Below the pieces are notes generated by a model, which was given only the letters and a program-made list of their open reading frames with translations, ran no database searches and was not told the DNA's origin. A program made the translations under genes and the position numbers. Shown piece by piece: positions 62,226 through 64,000 of a stretch of 64,000 nucleotides of DNA (the stretch's first letter is position 1; the number at the start of each line of letters is the position of its first letter). The stretch comes from an uncultured Dorea sp. (lineage in GTDB: Bacteria; Bacillota; Clostridia; Lachnospirales; Lachnospiraceae), in assembly GCA_910580235.1 (NCBI GenBank), contig CAJTVU010000003.1, positions 62,001 to 126,000 of the forward strand. The letters run 5' to 3'.

Positions 62226-63725
62226 TTACCCTTGTGTATCGATTCCTGCCGCATACCTCATAATCGTCTCCTGAGAAAAATCCTCCCGCCCGATGCACCC
62301 GGTCACTTTTCCCTGGCACATGACATAAATGCGGTCGCACATTCCCAAAAGCTCCGGCAATTCTGACGACACCATAATGACCGCTTTCCCTTCTTTCACA
62401 ATCTCTGTCATGAGCTTGTAGATCTCGAATTTAGCCCCGATATCAATCCCCCTTGTAGGCTCGTCCAGGATCATGATCTCTGGATTGCAGAGCATCCATC
62501 TGGCTAACAGCACTTTCTGCTGGTTCCCGCCGGATAATTTCGAGATTTCTGTCCCGAGGGAAGGAGTTTTTACGTCCATCCTGCCAAACATCTGTGAAAC
62601 TTCTGTGGATTCCTTCTTCCTGTGGGCATACCCACCGTAAATGTATTGTTTGAGCGACGCAAGGCTGGCATTTTCAAGAACGCTCCTGACTGGCACGATC
62701 CCATCGTCTCTCCGGCTCTCAGAAAGCATGACAAGCTTTTTCTCAATGCTGTCCTGGCTGCTCTTAATCCCTGCTTCCTCCCCGTTGATCTTCACCGTTC
62801 CGGAATCATGGTGATCCAGCCCGAACACAGCCCGCATCGTCTCTGTACGGCCTGCGCCGACAAGTCCTGCGAACCCGACGATCTCGCCTTTGCGCGCATA
62901 GAAGCTTACGTCTTCAAAAAGGCCATGCTGTGTAAAGTGGTTGACTTCCAGCGCCTTTTCCCCGATAGCGACCTCTTCCTTCGGATATACATTCTCAATC
63001 TTCCTGCCAACCATTCTGGAGATAACTGTATCAAGGTCAAGATCCTCTGCTCTGTCCGTAGACACTACGCTCCCATCACGCAGGACGGAAATATCGTCGG
63101 AAATCTTAAATACCTCTTCCATCTTATGTGAAATGTAAATGATCGAAACACCCTTCTTTTTCAGCTCCTCGATCTTAGCGAACAGCTGAGCGACTTCCTT
63201 TTCCGTGATCGATGAGGTCGGCTCGTCCATAATGATGATCTGTGCGTTGTTGGTGATCGCCTTGATAATCTCCAACATCTGGATGTCAGACACCGTCAGC
63301 GTCTTAAGCTTCTGGTTAGGCGCATAGCTTAAGCCTTCCTCTTCAAGAAACTTTGTAGCCTCTCTGCGGACTTTCTTCCAATCGACCTTACCGAGCTTAT
63401 TCACAGGCAGGCGCCCCAGGAACAGGTTCTCTTCTACAGTAAGCTCCGGCACATAGTTCAGCTCCTGCGCGATCATAGAGATACCATGTTCTCTGGCCTG
63501 TATGGCATTTTTAATGTCAACCGGCTTCTCATCAATATATATCTGCCCTTTATCCGCTTTATAAAGTCCCATGATAATCTTCATTAACGTAGACTTTCCC
63601 GCGCCATTCTCGCCACACAGCGCGTGGACCGTCCCTTTGCGTACCGCAAAATCAATATTACTGAGCGCCTTCACGCCTGGAAACGACTTCTCCACCCCGG
63701 AAACTCTCATCTTTATTTCGTCCAT
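62226..63725 (-). CDS. Sugar ABC transporter ATP-binding protein (RbsA-like)
   Basis: About 499 residues from the ATG at 63725 (GGGAGGAGAGGG upstream). Two ATPase domains: Walker A CGENGAGKSTLMK (~34-46) and 'IIIMDEPTSSITEKEV' in the first, and in the second GLVGAGRTE with 'EIMILDEPTRGIDIGAKFE'. LSGGNQQK is the second signature. First gene of the pentitol operon, with its own promoter. Confidence 0.95.
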   Translation of the reverse strand: MDEIKMRVSGVEKSFPGVKALSNIDFAVRKGTVHALCGENGAGKSTLMKIIMGLYKADKGQIYIDEKPVDIKNAIQAREHGISMIAQELNYVPELTVEENLFLGRLPVNKLGKVDWKKVRREATKFLEEEGLSYAPNQKLKTLTVSDIQMLEIIKAITNNAQIIIMDEPTSSITEKEVAQLFAKIEELKKKGVSIIYISHKMEEVFKISDDISVLRDGSVVSTDRAEDLDLDTVISRMVGRKIENVYPKEEVAIGEKALEVNHFTQHGLFEDVSFYARKGEIVGFAGLVGAGRTETMRAVFGLDHHDSGTVKINGEEAGIKSSQDSIEKKLVMLSESRRDDGIVPVRSVLENASLASLKQYIYGGYAHRKKESTEVSQMFGRMDVKTPSLGTEISKLSGGNQQKVLLARWMLCNPEIMILDEPTRGIDIGAKFEIYKLMTEIVKEGKAVIMVSSELPELLGMCDRIYVMCQGKVTGCIGREDFSQETIMRYAAGIDTQG

Positions 63726-63756
63726 ACCCTCTCCTCCCTTCCTTTTTGTTTTTTTC

Positions 63757-63785
63757 AGTGTACTCCAGGCATATTCTTTTGTCAA
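63757..63785 (-). promoter_or_regulatory. Promoter of the pentitol operon
   Basis: Minus-strand TTGACA (63780-63785) and TACACT (63757-63762) with a 17-base spacer, about 32 bases before the rbsA start. A near-consensus sigma-A promoter. Confidence 0.8.
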
Positions 63786-63841
63786 TTAGTTTATTTATGT
63801 TTGTATCATTAAACAATATTTATATTATTTTTTTATGCATT

Positions 63842-63881
63842 ATCTACAATACTAACCTCTTTCATTCAGCATATTGTAGAT
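63842..63881. repeat. Inverted repeat in the divergent promoter region
   Basis: ATCTACAATA (63842-63851) and TATTGTAGAT (63872-63881) form a perfect 10-base inverted repeat with a 20-base loop, between the leftward promoter at 63785 and the rightward promoter at 63941. Its centre spacing suits a dimeric regulator. The TTTTTT after the right arm allows a weak terminator as the alternative. Confidence 0.5.
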
Positions 63882-63940
63882 TTTTTAACATTTACTTTAA
63901 TTAGTTATTTTACTTATTTTGCATAGTTTTGTAAAAAATA

Positions 63941-64000
63941 TTGACTACTTTCATAAAATACTTTATCTTTAAATCAACATGATTTTAAGGAGGTGAGCAC
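63941..64000 (+). promoter_or_regulatory. Promoter and ribosome site of a rightward gene beyond the window
   Basis: TTGACT (63941-63946) and TATCTT (63964-63969) with a 17-base spacer, then AAGGAGG at 63987-63993. The window ends 7 bases later without a start codon, so a gene divergent from the pentitol operon, perhaps its regulator, should begin at about base 64001. Confidence 0.65.

Noticed and set aside
63842..63881. CRISPR or phage attachment site
   Set aside because: Only a single inverted repeat without spacers or an integrase; an operator or weak terminator is simpler.

Overview
The window looks like chromosome of an anaerobic, endospore-forming Firmicute of the family Lachnospiraceae, probably near the Clostridium scindens / C. 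hylemonae / Dorea group. The grounds are the sporulation genes (spoIIID, spoIIR, a sipL-like SPOCS/LysM gene), strong AGGAGG ribosome sites, intrinsic terminators, a T-box leader and the family make-up. The species is a guess. I saw no rRNA, tRNA, CRISPR array, prophage or insertion sequence.

Layout. (1) 0.1-20.6 kb: an inositol-catabolic island. Two leftward operons (iolD-iolB-tktN-tktC-gap-like, then a CUT1 importer with a GH29 enzyme; and iolG-pgk-like-larA-like-malic enzyme-RbsA/RbsC) flank a rightward iolE, with a LacI regulator at the right edge. (2) 20.7-31 kb: two MATE exporters, a fapA-cheX-cheY-divIVA group, an HPr-like protein without its histidine, spoIIID, a lipoprotein trigger-factor homologue and cardiolipin synthase. 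(3) 31-41 kb: a leftward housekeeping run, ispE-gntR-spoIIR-CDF-thioesterase-cvfB-dnaE-pfkA-DUF1934, ending in a strong hairpin. (4) 41.2-43.6 kb: sipL and a PrcB-like lipoprotein between inverted copies of a hairpin-forming repeat. (5) 43.6-50.7 kb: a rightward run, malQ-plsC-pncB-ddl-murF-HAD. (6) 50.7-57 kb: a leftward T-box operon, aspS-gatC-gatA-gatB-asparaginase, in which GatA seems to have lost its catalytic residues. (7) 57-63.8 kb: a leftward pentitol/pentose operon, rbsA-rbsC-rbsB-xylitol-type dehydrogenase-xylulokinase. A rightward gene begins just past the window end.

The main observation is that the inositol island carries an archaeal-type (type II) GAPDH and an archaeal-type phosphoglycerate kinase together with a split transketolase, a LarA-family racemase and malic enzyme, while iolC, iolJ and iolA are absent from the window. 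These fit one undescribed route. IolG, IolE, IolD and IolB make 2-deoxy-5-keto-D-gluconate. Transketolase moves C5-C6 to glyceraldehyde-3-phosphate, giving xylulose-5-phosphate and malate semialdehyde, which is glyceraldehyde-3-phosphate with the phosphate replaced by a carboxylate. The GAPDH-like and PGK-like enzymes oxidise it through an acyl phosphate to D-malate plus ATP. The LarA-like enzyme racemises D-malate to L-malate, and malic enzyme yields pyruvate and CO2. The PGK-like protein has Ser where PGK uses Arg65 to hold the substrate's C3 phosphate. The pathway is inference; the gene identities are well supported. Xylulokinase at the other end of the window also feeds xylulose-5-phosphate.

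A second notable point is the tRNA-Asn amidation operon. A T-box leader with a likely Asn (AAC) specifier precedes aspS, gatC, a degenerate gatA, gatB and a type I asparaginase, recalling archaeal GatDE, where an asparaginase-like subunit supplies the ammonia.
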